Positions 8,747 to 18,500 of a stretch of 50,631 nucleotides of DNA are shown here, one piece after another. The stretch covers positions 3,395,648 through 3,446,278 of the forward strand of contig CP070652.1 of NCBI GenBank assembly GCA_020354645.1, given 5' to 3'. Position 1 is the stretch's first letter, and the number at the start of each line of letters is the position of its first letter. The notes beneath the pieces were generated by a model. That model saw only the letters and a program-made list of their open reading frames with translations. It searched no databases and was not told the DNA's origin. The translations under genes and the position numbers were made by a program. Origin of the DNA: Deltaproteobacteria bacterium. GTDB lineage: Bacteria > Desulfobacterota > Desulfobacteria > Desulfobacterales > G020354645.

Positions 8747-9664
8747 TCATTGTTTGGCGAATTTACCTTGCCAGGTATCTCTTGCCGTCAGCGTGTTGGT
8801 GATCATTTGCAATGTTTGCGATTTATTAAGCGCCCATTTCGGTGCGATAAGCTCTTCTGGATGGGGGTCACCGGTCAGTCGTTGAATAACCGTTTTCGGC
8901 GGCAGCCTCTCCAGAAAATCACAGACAAGATCGACATATTCCTGCTGCTCAAGGCATTTATAGCCGCCTTGTCGGTAGAGCTTTTCAAGTTGTGTGCCCC
9001 GGACGACGTACAGAAGATGAAGTTTGACGCCGTCGATTTCCAGCAGACAAAGCTGTCTGGCCGTTTCCAGCATGTGGTCTTTATTTTCATTGGGAAGTCC
9101 GAGTATAATATGGGTGCAGATTTTTAATCTGCGCCTGTTTTGCGTCGCCACTACCGCTCTTTTAAAGCACTGGAAATCATGGCCCCGGTTTATCAATGCC
9201 AGGGTTGCATCATGGGCGGACTGCAAACCGTACTCCACCCAGATCAGATAGTCTTCGGCATAGTTTTCGAGCAGATCCAGGATCGCCCCGTTGACGCAAT
9301 CCGGGCGGGTGCCGATCGATAAACCCACCACATCCTCCACCGATAGGGCTTCTTCATAAAAACGTTTGAGCGTGTCTACCGGTGCATACGTATTGGAAAA
9401 AGATTGGAAGTAAGCAATAAACTTTCTGGCCCCATATCGCCGGCTCAGCGCCTTTTTTCCCATTTGTAGCTGATCTTTTATGGAAATTCCTTTCGCATGG
9501 GCACCGGTTCCGGATCCCCTGGCATTGCAATAAATACATCCGCCGGTCGAAATGGTTCCGTCCCGATTGGGACAGGTGAGTCCGGCATCAATAGTTATTT
9601 TCTGGACCCTGACGCCAAACAGGTTTCTCAGATAAGCGTTTAAATCGTTATACCTCTTGATCAT
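8747..9664 (-). CDS. TIGR01212-family radical SAM protein (YhcC-like)
   Basis: A 305-residue radical SAM protein. The opening KRYNDLNAYLRNLFG and the cysteine signature TCPNRDGTISTGGCIYC (Cys31, Cys43, Cys46) are typical of the TIGR01212/YhcC family, whose wide spacing between the first and second Cys differs from CxxxCxxC enzymes. Other matches are YFQSFSNTYAP, LSIGTRPDC and EYGLQSAHD. The cysteines would hold a 4Fe-4S cluster that cleaves S-adenosylmethionine. The physiological reaction of the family is not settled as far as I know. The start at 9664 is chosen because it matches the family N-terminus and has TTTAGG upstream; ATG 9691 and ATG 9790 are possible but add poorly conserved sequence. 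It is divergent from mnmG. Confidence 0.9.
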   Translation of the reverse strand: MIKRYNDLNAYLRNLFGVRVQKITIDAGLTCPNRDGTISTGGCIYCNARGSGTGAHAKGISIKDQLQMGKKALSRRYGARKFIAYFQSFSNTYAPVDTLKRFYEEALSVEDVVGLSIGTRPDCVNGAILDLLENYAEDYLIWVEYGLQSAHDATLALINRGHDFQCFKRAVVATQNRRRLKICTHIILGLPNENKDHMLETARQLCLLEIDGVKLHLLYVVRGTQLEKLYRQGGYKCLEQQEYVDLVCDFLERLPPKTVIQRLTGDPHPEELIAPKWALNKSQTLQMITNTLTARDTWQGKFAKQ

Positions 9665-9880
9665 CGGTGAACCTAAATTCGCTGCGCTCATAATAGGAAT
9701 GATGCAACACTGGAATATTGAGGCGGTATTACATCGCGTTGAATAAAATTCTGATTCATGAGATAAGCAAATTATGGATCGAAAAAACATTGTCTTGATT
9801 TTCCAATTTACGGTTACATTTATACTATAAATATCTCTTAAATAAATGTAAAATGTGATTCAAGTTTTGATTATTTTTCA

Positions 9881-11788
9881 ATGGGCTGTTGCCCAATAAA
9901 TTCTGACATTGCTCGAATGGCTCGATATCCGAAAAAGTACGATATTATCGTCGTAGGTGCCGGACATGCCGGTTGCGAAGCGGCTCTGGCAGCCGCCCGA
10001 ATGGGTTGCAGCGTGCTACTTATGGCCATTGATTTGGACAAGGTGGCAGCCATGCCTTGCAGTCCGTCTATTGGGGGTATGGCAAAAGGACAGCTTGTCA
10101 AAGAGATCGATGCGCTCGGTGGGGAGATGGCAAAAATTACCGACAGGACCGCTATCCAGTACCGCACGTTGAATACTAAAAAAGGCCCCGCCGTCCATTC
10201 TTCGAGAACCCAAAATGATAAGATCCGCTACCATATGGCCATGAAGGCAGTTATTGAAAGTGAGCCCAACATTGATCTCAAACAAGCCATGGTCGAGCGA
10301 CTGGTTGTAGAGGATGCAAAGATTGTCGGCCTGGAAGATATTACCGGATTTGGGTATCAATCTCGATGCATTGTCTTAGCAACCGGAACCTTTTTAAGTG
10401 GTCTGATACATATCGGTTTTAACTCGATTAAAGCCGGCCGAGCCGGTGAATTTGCGTCATATGGTTTGCCGGCCCATCTCAAAGAATTGGGGTTTGAACT
10501 TGGAAGAATGAAAACAGGCACGCCGCCGCGATTGAGAAAATCAAGTATTGATTTCACCAAGTTTACCCGGCAAGAGGCTGATCCGGAGCCCAACCCTTTT
10601 TCTTATTTTACTGATAAGATAACCATGCCCCAGATTCCGAGTTACATCGGCCACACAAATAAAAGGGCCCACGCGATAGTTCAGAAAAATCTTAAGCGAT
10701 CTGCATTGTATGGGGGGATTATAAAAGGAATTTCCGCACGATATTGTCCCTCCTTCGAGGATAAGGTCGTCAAGTTCCCGGAGCGCGACAGGCATCAGGT
10801 GATTCTCGAACCCGAAGGCATTGATACCGAAGAAATATATTCCAGCGGTCTAGGCAACAGTCTGCCTTTAGAGGTTCAGATTGAGTTTGTTCGGTCAGTT
10901 GAGGGTTTGGAGGAGGTGGAGATTATGCGGCCTGCCTATGCCATCGAGTACGATTACGTCAATCCCGTCCAGCTCAAACCGACCTTGGAAACCAAAACGA
11001 TCTCCGGACTGTTTATGGCCGGACAAATCAATGGTACATCCGGCTACGAAGAGGCCGCCGCCCAAGGGTTGTGGGCCGGAATAAATAGCGCCTGCAAAGT
11101 ACAGGGAAGAGCGACCTTTATTCTGGACAGATCCCAAGCCTATATGGCGGTCATGGTGGATGATCTGGTCACGCGGGGCACGCGTGAACCCTATCGGATG
11201 TTTACTTCTCGGGCGGAATACCGACTCATGCTGCGGGAAGACAATGCTGATCTGAGGTTAATGGAGACCGGTTACCAACTCGGACTGATCGACCGGCATG
11301 CATTAAGGGAAATAAAACAACGTAAAAAACTGATAGATCAGGAGCTGCAGAGAGTAAGGCAAACGGTGCTAAAGCCATCAAAAAAAGTAAATGATTATTT
11401 GGAAAATCGCGGCAGCAATCCAATCAGCAGCGGCATCCATCTCGATCAGCTGTTGAAAAGAGCGGAGCTGGATTACTGTCTCGTCGAAAAACTGGCCCCA
11501 ATTCCCGAACCTATCAGCAATAAAGTTACCCGGCAGGTAGAAATTGAGATCAAATACGAAGGATATATCAAAAGGCAAATGGAAGAAATAGAGAGTTTTA
11601 AGAATCTGGAAAGAATGGATGTACCGGAAGATTTTGATTTTGCAGTCGTCCATGGCCTTTCAAATGAACTAAAGGAAAAGCTTTCAGAGGTCAAACCGGC
11701 TTCTCTGGGTCAAGCGTCCCGCATAGACGGGATGACCCCCGCGGCACTGACCGTTCTGATGATTGCACTAAAAACCTATAAAAAATGA
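9881..11788 (+). CDS. mnmG: tRNA uridine-5-carboxymethylaminomethyl synthesis enzyme MnmG
   Basis: A 635-residue FAD enzyme (old name GidA) that works with MnmE to make the cmnm5 modification on the wobble uridine of several tRNAs. The FAD-binding GAGHAGCEAA lies at residues 26-35. Further family blocks are PCSPSIGGMAKGQLVKEIDALGG, LNTKKGPAVHSSR, LATGTFLSG, GRMKTGTPPR, GQINGTSGYEEAAAQG and TSRAEYRL. Length is normal for the family (about 620-630). Two starts are possible, ATG 9881 and ATG 9917 (MARYPKKYD); neither has a strong ribosome site, and the later one fits the usual family N-terminus better. No mnmE or rsmG is adjacent. Confidence 0.97.
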   Translation: MGCCPINSDIARMARYPKKYDIIVVGAGHAGCEAALAAARMGCSVLLMAIDLDKVAAMPCSPSIGGMAKGQLVKEIDALGGEMAKITDRTAIQYRTLNTKKGPAVHSSRTQNDKIRYHMAMKAVIESEPNIDLKQAMVERLVVEDAKIVGLEDITGFGYQSRCIVLATGTFLSGLIHIGFNSIKAGRAGEFASYGLPAHLKELGFELGRMKTGTPPRLRKSSIDFTKFTRQEADPEPNPFSYFTDKITMPQIPSYIGHTNKRAHAIVQKNLKRSALYGGIIKGISARYCPSFEDKVVKFPERDRHQVILEPEGIDTEEIYSSGLGNSLPLEVQIEFVRSVEGLEEVEIMRPAYAIEYDYVNPVQLKPTLETKTISGLFMAGQINGTSGYEEAAAQGLWAGINSACKVQGRATFILDRSQAYMAVMVDDLVTRGTREPYRMFTSRAEYRLMLREDNADLRLMETGYQLGLIDRHALREIKQRKKLIDQELQRVRQTVLKPSKKVNDYLENRGSNPISSGIHLDQLLKRAELDYCLVEKLAPIPEPISNKVTRQVEIEIKYEGYIKRQMEEIESFKNLERMDVPEDFDFAVVHGLSNELKEKLSEVKPASLGQASRIDGMTPAALTVLMIALKTYKK

Positions 11789-11972
11789 TTCTAGGATAAT
11801 AAGGTCTAAACCCCGTCCCGCCTGCGACGAGCTTCCTTCGGTCTAATTTTATGAAGTGTTTATGGAAAAAATACTAGTAGTCATTAATTGAGACAGATTC
11901 CATGATCTTGACACCGAATTGTATAAACCTTAGATTTAGGTGCTTTCAATTTTTTCATGCTTTTTAGTTAGA

Positions 11973-12085
11973 TGAGGGGTCGGGGTGTTTTTTTGACCCT
12001 GTGCCTCCGGTCTCCCCCGCTGCCAAATTGCAGAAAAACAAAAGACTTACGACAATGGATCAAAAAAAAACACCCCGACCCCTCA
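11973..12085. repeat. Palindromic MITE-like element, copy 3 (short form)
   Basis: A 113-bp copy nearly identical to the one at 8621-8732. It starts TGAGGGGTCGGGGTGTTT and ends AACACCCCGACCCCTCA, with the same CCTGTGCCTCCGG, TGCCAAATTGCAG and ACAAAAGACTTACG interior. It sits between the convergent mnmG and lipoprotein genes, where the palindrome may act as a two-way terminator. The rest of the 11789-12136 gap shows no gene. Confidence 0.82.
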
Positions 12086-12136
12086 AATTCTAATTAATTG
12101 TGTACGGAGGCGAATTCGTTTTAATAAACTACTTGA

Positions 12137-12649
12137 TCATGAGCCACCGAATCGATCGGCACCGGCGCCCACGGTCGGTCCCCACAGAAACGGCGTATCA
12201 GGCATCAACACGATGCGGTTGTCCTTTGTGAATTTCACCCCAACGAAATGTATACTGGAGTACCAAATACCAACTTTTTTGCCGGACGGATCCAAAATGT
12301 GCGCGCCATACGGGTAATAGTCGTAGTCTTGCCAAATCCAATAGATCATTTTTTGAAACTTTTCGTTTTCGGTTTTAGGGTCAAATTCCCGCCAAACTCT
12401 GGAACGAATTTCATATTGAGGATCGATACCGGCCAGCGCCCAGGGTTTGCTGGCGTAACCATAATAATAGTATTTATATCCTTCAATTACCTGGTTGTTT
12501 TGTATTGCTTTGGTGAGTTCCGGGTCCCGGCTAATACGACCATAAGATCCAGCACAGCCGGTAAGCCCCATTAGCATAACGGCCCAAGCTGTTACAGCAA
12601 AAATTTTCCACGAACAATTTATCTTCAATATGTTCAATATCTTGTTCAT
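12137..12649 (-). CDS. Predicted lipoprotein of unknown function
   Basis: A 170-residue protein with a signal peptide ending in the lipobox LTGC (MGLTGCAGS), so it should be lipid-anchored in the envelope. The mature part is rich in Tyr and Trp (YKYYYYGYASKPWALAGID, YWIWQDYDYYPYG) and has a GKKVGIWYSS segment, suggesting a compact beta-rich domain. Start 12649 is set by GGAGAAGGA a few bases upstream; longer in-frame readings add an unlikely N-terminus. It lies downstream of pgk on the same strand, 276 bp away, so it may have its own promoter. I do not recognise the family. Confidence 0.8.
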   Translation of the reverse strand: MNKILNILKINCSWKIFAVTAWAVMLMGLTGCAGSYGRISRDPELTKAIQNNQVIEGYKYYYYGYASKPWALAGIDPQYEIRSRVWREFDPKTENEKFQKMIYWIWQDYDYYPYGAHILDPSGKKVGIWYSSIHFVGVKFTKDNRIVLMPDTPFLWGPTVGAGADRFGGS

Positions 12650-12925
12650 AATTTTCCTTCTCCAATCCAAAAATATGTATGGTCTAAATGTCAGGTATGT
12701 AAACAGGGACTGGTCATATCGTCCCCGCAGCTTAAAATATTGTGGCATCGGGTGACGAATGTCAAGATGAACCAATACCGATTACCGCATTTGGGTAATG
12801 AAATCGAGGCTTTACTGTACAATTGTTTTTTGCCGCAGTTTTTTGAGAATAAAAATAGATTTTTATTTCTTCATTGGGGTGCGGATTTTTTCTGGGCGAT
12901 CCGCCGTTCTTATCCACGGTGGAGA

Positions 12926-14122
12926 TCATTTGTCCGTCAACGCGGCTACCCCCGGCAGGATCTTGCCTTCCATGAACTCCAGAGAGGCACCACCGCCGGT
13001 CGAAACATGGGAAATTTTGTCGGTCACACCGGCTTTATTGACGGCTGATGCCGAATCACCGCCACCGATTACGGTGGTAGCCCCTTTTGAAGTTGCCTCT
13101 GCAAGGATTTGTGCAATCGCAAAAGTGCCTTTTGCCGTTTCATTAATTTCAAAAACACCCATCGGACCATTCCATACGATGGTTTTGGCCGCTTTCAATA
13201 CCGACCGGAAATTCTCAATGGATTTTGATCCAATATCAAGCCCAAACCAGCCGGACGGAATTTCATCTGCGCGGACCTCTTTAAGGGTACCCACTTTGCG
13301 GGTATTAAAATCGAAAGTCTCTGATACCACGCAGTCAACCGGAAGATTGATCTTGCCTTCACCTTTTTCAAGCAACTGTTTGGCAACATCAATTTTATCT
13401 TCTTCAAGCAGTGAATTTCCGATTTCCATGCCTTGAGCCTTAAAAAAGGTGAAGCTCATACCGCCGCCAATAATTAGGTTGTCCACCCTGGGCAGCAGGC
13501 GTGAAATCACATCAATTTTTCCTGAAATTTTGGCGCCGCCCAGAATAGCCGTAAATGGTTTCTCAGGTTTTTCCAGGACTCGCCCGAGATAATCGAGTTC
13601 TTTCATCAGAAGGTAACCGGCGGCACATGGATGAATATGGTGGGTTACCCCTTCAGTTGAGGCATGGGCCCGATGTGCCGTTCCGAAGGCATCATTAACG
13701 TAAACATCCCCCAGTTTGGCCAGCTTGCGGGAAAATTCCGGATCATTGTCGGTCTCTTGCGTGTAATAACGCAAATTTTCAAGCAAAAGCACTTCTCCTT
13801 CGTCCAGTTTTTCAACCGCGGTTTCTACTGCTTCACCGATGCAATCATCGACAAAGTTCACTGTTTTCCCCAGAAGTCCGCTTAAAACTGAAACACAGGG
13901 CTTCAGAGACATTTCCGGCACCCGCTGTCCGTTCGGCCGGCCCAGATGCGACATCAGAATCAGCTTTCCCCCCTTCTCGACAATATATTTTATGGTGGGC
14001 AAGGCAGCCCTGATGCGTTGATCATTTGAAACCCTCCCCTTTTCAAGGGGAACGTTGAAGTCTACCCGCATCAGCACACGGTTACCTTTAAACGCCAAAT
14101 CTTCGATGGTTAATTTTTGCAT
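12926..14122 (-). CDS. pgk: Phosphoglycerate kinase
   Basis: A 398-residue phosphoglycerate kinase, which interconverts 1,3-bisphosphoglycerate + ADP and 3-phosphoglycerate + ATP in glycolysis and gluconeogenesis. Family hallmarks are RVLMRVDFNVPL near the N-terminus, SHLGRP, LLLENLRYY, VNDAFGTAHRAHAS, AILGGAKISGKI, IIGGGMSFTF, WNGPMGVFE and the C-terminal GGGDSASA / STGGGASLEF nucleotide-binding loops. Length is normal. AGAGGTGTG precedes the ATG. The upstream gene ends 13 bp away, so the two are probably co-transcribed. No gapdh or tpi is adjacent, unlike many glycolytic operons. Confidence 0.98.
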   Translation of the reverse strand: MQKLTIEDLAFKGNRVLMRVDFNVPLEKGRVSNDQRIRAALPTIKYIVEKGGKLILMSHLGRPNGQRVPEMSLKPCVSVLSGLLGKTVNFVDDCIGEAVETAVEKLDEGEVLLLENLRYYTQETDNDPEFSRKLAKLGDVYVNDAFGTAHRAHASTEGVTHHIHPCAAGYLLMKELDYLGRVLEKPEKPFTAILGGAKISGKIDVISRLLPRVDNLIIGGGMSFTFFKAQGMEIGNSLLEEDKIDVAKQLLEKGEGKINLPVDCVVSETFDFNTRKVGTLKEVRADEIPSGWFGLDIGSKSIENFRSVLKAAKTIVWNGPMGVFEINETAKGTFAIAQILAEATSKGATTVIGGGDSASAVNKAGVTDKISHVSTGGGASLEFMEGKILPGVAALTDK

Positions 14123-14135
14123 GACACACCTCTTT

Positions 14136-15425
14136 TTAAGGTTGTGAATAAAAACGGATTGCGGTTTTCTTCAAGACTTCAACATAATTGGGCGGAAACT
14201 TCCAGATCGGATCGTTTTTTTCTCGGATCAATCCGCGCTCGGCAGGCGCAAGACCGTACTTTAAGGACATCAACACATCACTGCTGATCCAGGGGCTGTT
14301 TCTGAAATACGCATGACCGTTGCCGGCCGCGGCGCTTTCGGCCTCGGTGACATTGATAACTATGATGTCATTTCTTTTATCCAGAAATCTCAAATCTGAT
14401 GCGGTAAGACCCCCCACCGTTCCAAGTCGCGTTCGACCGAAAAAGCGCCGAGACCATTTCAAGGCCGTATCCGATGCTGAGATATAGACAGTGATCCTTT
14501 CGGGGATCTCTAATATTCGGTCGCGGCCATAAGCCTTAAAAAGCTCGAGGTCGATATCTGCGCCGGTGAAGATCACCAGACCGATCCTTAACTTCCCGTG
14601 AACCGCGGCTTCGTCTTCTTCGTAATGCATCAGTCTCAATTCCTTGAGAGCTTTGGCGACGATACGGCTGCCGGCACTGTAAGAAAGGATATGAATTCGT
14701 TGCACGTTTGTTTCTGTTGCTAAATACGAGAGGAGCAGCCGAAAGTTCCGGGTCGTATAAGAGGCTGTTTCAAGGTCGGAAGCGTATGCGCGTAACCGCG
14801 GCGTTGAGGGCCAGGCGTAGGCCAAAAAAACGCCGTCATAGCCCAGGTAATGCCAGAATTCACTTGCCACCAGGAGGGGATTTTCAAAAACAACTTTGAA
14901 GCCGGGAACATAAATAAAGATGTCTTTCTGTTTGGAAACAGCCAATTTCTCGTTGATTGCTTCCGTAAATTGCAGAGCGGGCAGGCGGGCAATCTCACTG
15001 TTGAAATTGGGATCTGTCCACAGGAGTGTCGACCACAACGCGCCAAACTCTTGGATCTCAGTTACCGCCAATATCGGATCACTGACGCGTTTGTCGCTGA
15101 TTGATTGGTCACGAAGTTGTGGCCAGTCCATTTCTTTGCCGTCGAATTGTATCCTGGCCTTCCCCAGCCTGAGAATGTGCCCCCGGTCTTTTGAGTAAAA
15201 ATTTTCAGGGTCTTCCTCGTCAGCCGGCCGGCGATCAGTGGCATATAAAATATCAAATTCAGTGGCCTTCCCACTTTCCGGCATGCCGTAAAAGGGATCG
15301 ATCTCTCCGTTTCTAAAAATCGCCGGTGTTGAAATCAAGGCCAGCTGCGTTTTCGGCGCGCCGCATGCAACCATAAAAATAAAAATGATTAAGGTTAAAC
15401 CTGGCAGCCTTTTGATTGAAAACAT
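14136..15425 (-). CDS. DUF900-type alpha/beta-hydrolase lipoprotein
   Basis: A 429-residue protein with a lipoprotein-like signal (FMVACGAP) and an alpha/beta-hydrolase domain of the DUF900 type. It shows the early TEFDILYATDRRP segment, a core IFIYVPGF (the family usually has V-H-G-[FY], so His is Pro here), AYAWPS, and the nucleophile elbow ILSYSAGSR, where families usually read HSMG. The elbow Ser is kept, so it may be active, on an unknown ester. Probably attached to an envelope membrane facing the periplasm. It lies 13 bp upstream of pgk, an odd partner, and this may be only a shared promoter. Confidence 0.85.
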   Translation of the reverse strand: MFSIKRLPGLTLIIFIFMVACGAPKTQLALISTPAIFRNGEIDPFYGMPESGKATEFDILYATDRRPADEEDPENFYSKDRGHILRLGKARIQFDGKEMDWPQLRDQSISDKRVSDPILAVTEIQEFGALWSTLLWTDPNFNSEIARLPALQFTEAINEKLAVSKQKDIFIYVPGFKVVFENPLLVASEFWHYLGYDGVFLAYAWPSTPRLRAYASDLETASYTTRNFRLLLSYLATETNVQRIHILSYSAGSRIVAKALKELRLMHYEEDEAAVHGKLRIGLVIFTGADIDLELFKAYGRDRILEIPERITVYISASDTALKWSRRFFGRTRLGTVGGLTASDLRFLDKRNDIIVINVTEAESAAAGNGHAYFRNSPWISSDVLMSLKYGLAPAERGLIREKNDPIWKFPPNYVEVLKKTAIRFYSQP

Positions 15426-15535
15426 TTTTCAGCCCATTTCCTGTCTTTGTGACGTGTCTGCTACCCTGCAAGCCCCGTTTTCTAGTAGCTATCTCAAATA
15501 TATATCGACCATATAATCTCTGAGACCTCGCCAAA

Positions 15536-15550
15536 GTGACCGGAGGTCAC
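15536..15550. terminator. Weak hairpin after the asmA-like gene
   Basis: GTGACC-GGA-GGTCAC is a 6-bp perfect stem with a 3-base loop, lying 14 bp past the stop of the minus-strand AsmA gene. Only TTT follows on the minus strand and ATCTGATTTTT on the plus strand, so it is at best a weak terminator. Confidence 0.3.
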
Positions 15551-15564
15551 ATCTGATTTTTGGG

Positions 15565-18500
15565 TTAATGGCCAAATAGCCTCTTAATCGAACCACTGGC
15601 CTCTTTTGCAGCGCCCTTAGTTTCCTCGATGACAATTTTCGACGCTTTTCCCAGCGGATCCTCGGTTGCCGCCGGCCCCGATAAATTAAAAGTTTTGTCC
15701 TCTGCTTCTATGGCATCGATGGCTTCCTGGCATGGATCAACATCTTTTTTGGACACATCAGCGAAGACTATTGCGAGACCGGCCGGACCGAGCATCAGAC
15801 CGCCGGTTATCTTGCCCAAAGTGACGGCGGTCCGGGAGGGGTCGATGACAAGGGAGGGGTTGGCCAAGGTGCCACTCACCTTGAACGGTTTGGTCAGTTC
15901 ACCGAGGCTCAGACCGACTCGACCCAAAAAGGGTATTTTCACCCCTTTTTTAGGGGATGTTTTGAATACAAAATCCAGGGTTTCGTTGTGGAGATTGACC
16001 TTACCGGCGCCAATTAGCTTTGTATCCTTTGTATCCAGTAAAAACACGTTGTCTGTCAGGCCCGTATTTATATCCGAGTGGATGACGGTGCAGTTTGTTT
16101 CGATATATTTTTGTTTTTTATCAAATATATTCACTCGCTTCAGCAATTCGTCCGTCAGGTTGCCGCCGATCAGACTCAAGTATCGGTTATCAATGCGCCC
16201 CCCTTGTTGTACAATGGTGGCGCTGCCGTTGAGACCTGCCATCAAGGCCGCCACGGAGTTTCCCTGAGAATTGATTCGAATTTTGCCATCAAAGGTACCG
16301 TCAAGTACCTGGCTGACTTCCACCTGCTGGAGGGTGGAGCGAAGCTGAATCTGATCGATTTTAAGATCTGTGGTTATCACTATACTTTGACCCACCAAAT
16401 GCGTATCCAAATAACCTTGTACCGATCCGTCACCTGCGGAAAATCGCAATGGTTTTGCCATCAAATGCCCGTCCGCAAGCATGATATCGACGATCAATTC
16501 ACGGATGACTGTGCGCGGAAGCAAAATTTTTTCAGCCCTGATCTTAATATCGAGATCTGCAATTTTTAACATGTCCAGGGGCAGGGGTTCGATTGGGAAA
16601 ATCTTTTTCCGCTTTTTGCCGACAGTTGTCGACGCCTGATTCGCGCTTACATTTTGATCGGTTGTGGTGTAAAGCCACCGCAGATCTAAATTCTGCGATA
16701 TCAGTTCTGCTTTTATTTTTGGCCGATCACCGGTTAAATTTAGATCCACCCAGCCGCTAAGATCGTTATCTCCGGCAATAAACGTTAAAGCGCTGAACTT
16801 GTATGTGTTGATCGCAGGGTCATCGAGCCGTCCTGAAATCGTGAAGGCTCCCTTGTACGGCAGTTGCCGCCCCGCCAATTTTTCCAGCTTTGAGATATCA
16901 TTGCCTTTTGCTTTAAAGTCGATCGATATTCCCCGCTGGGTCAGAAAGTCTTCGGCAGTGGCGTCCAGTGTGACCATGACAATGCCTTCGATATGCGCAT
17001 CAAAATCTAATTTCTTGACGGCCAGTTTATCCCTGAGACTGGACGCTTTGATTGTGAGCCTGACCGCCCCCAATTGCGTTAGTCCGGCAACACCGGTAAG
17101 TTCGGCGATGTCCGGAATTGATTTACTCGCCACGGTCAGCGTCAGGTGACTGTCTTGTAGGAACATATCAATGGTAAGATCGTCGAGCACTAGGCGCGGT
17201 AAGCGTATTTGTTCAATGCGAATATTTACATCGACATTTGCCTTCGTGAGTGCGTCAGCTGTCAGGGGTATCTCAGGAAGTATATTGCGTTTCTGGGTAT
17301 CACTTTCGGCCGGCTGCTTTGCCACGGTACTTTTTTGCTCGGAAGATGAAAAGAGGGGCTCCAGGTCGATTTTTTGAGAAGACAGTGCCGCAGATATCCG
17401 CGGCCGTTGACCGGTCAAATTAAAATCCGCCGTACCACCAATTTTGTTATCACCCAAAACGGCTCTCAAATTCCTTAATTTATATATTTTGGCTGCCGAA
17501 TCGCTGATTTGACCGGAAACGGAAAATGCCCCTCTGAGTGGCAGGGGTTGTCCGGAGAATTTTTCCAGGTTGGCAACATCCTGGCCCCGGACTGAAAAGT
17601 TGAGTTCGATTCCCCGCTGGGCCAACAGGTCCTTGATGAAGCCGTCGATTTTTATCTCAGCCAATTTTGGGGTACCTGCCTGAAAATTCAGTTTTTCAAT
17701 TGACAATTTACCTGCAGGACCAACCATCACGGCCTGCAATTTAAACGGCCCCAGATCGGCTGCATTTGCCAGGCCGGCGAGTTTATCAGTATTCTGAAGC
17801 GACAGGGGACGCAGGTTGAATTTCTGCGACGAGAGCATCGCAGAAATGCGCGGATTTTGACCGGTCAAATTAAAATCCGCCGTACCACCGATTTTGTTAT
17901 CACCCAAAACGGCTCTCAAATTCCTTAATTTATATATTTTGGCTGCCGAATCGCTGATTTGACCGGAAACGGAAAATGCCCCTCTGAGTGGCAGGGGTTG
18001 TCCGGAGAATTTTTCCAGGTTGGCAACATCCTGGCCCCGGACTGAAAAGTTGAGTTCGATTCCCCGCTGGGCCAGCGGCTCTTTGATGGTGCCGGTCAGT
18101 TTTAAATCGGCCAGCGTCGGGGCTCCCGCCTTGAAAACCAGATTCTCCACCGATAATTTTTTTAGCGGCTCGGTCACATCAAAGGCCACTTTAAACGGCC
18201 CCAATTCCGGTAAACCTTTCACTCCGGCCAATTCGGAAGTATCGGGAAGTGACGGGCCTTCTGCGGTAACCGTGATGCGCCCATCTTTCAAATCAACCTG
18301 GGCGGCAAGTTCATTGAGTTTTAACTGCGGCAAAAGAATATTGTTTAGATGGAGTGTAAGGTCGACATCCGCTATCGTCAGTAAATCATGTGCTGGGGGC
18401 TCTTGGGGCAAGTTTTCGCTTGCCTTTTTGGCACCCTGAGCGGATAGTCCCACCCGGCGGCTTTTTTTATCGAGTGCGGAAAGAATTGGCCGAAGGTCCA

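Noticed and set aside
16078..16569. Long plus-strand frames opposite the AsmA genes (also 18020-18439, 22010-22363)
   Set aside because: They lie wholly inside well-supported minus-strand genes, have no ribosome sites and no recognisable domains.
17407..18074. Direct repeats taken as a possible CRISPR or tandem satellite
   Set aside because: They are in-frame coding repeats of an AsmA-type protein, 450 bp apart, not short spaced repeats.
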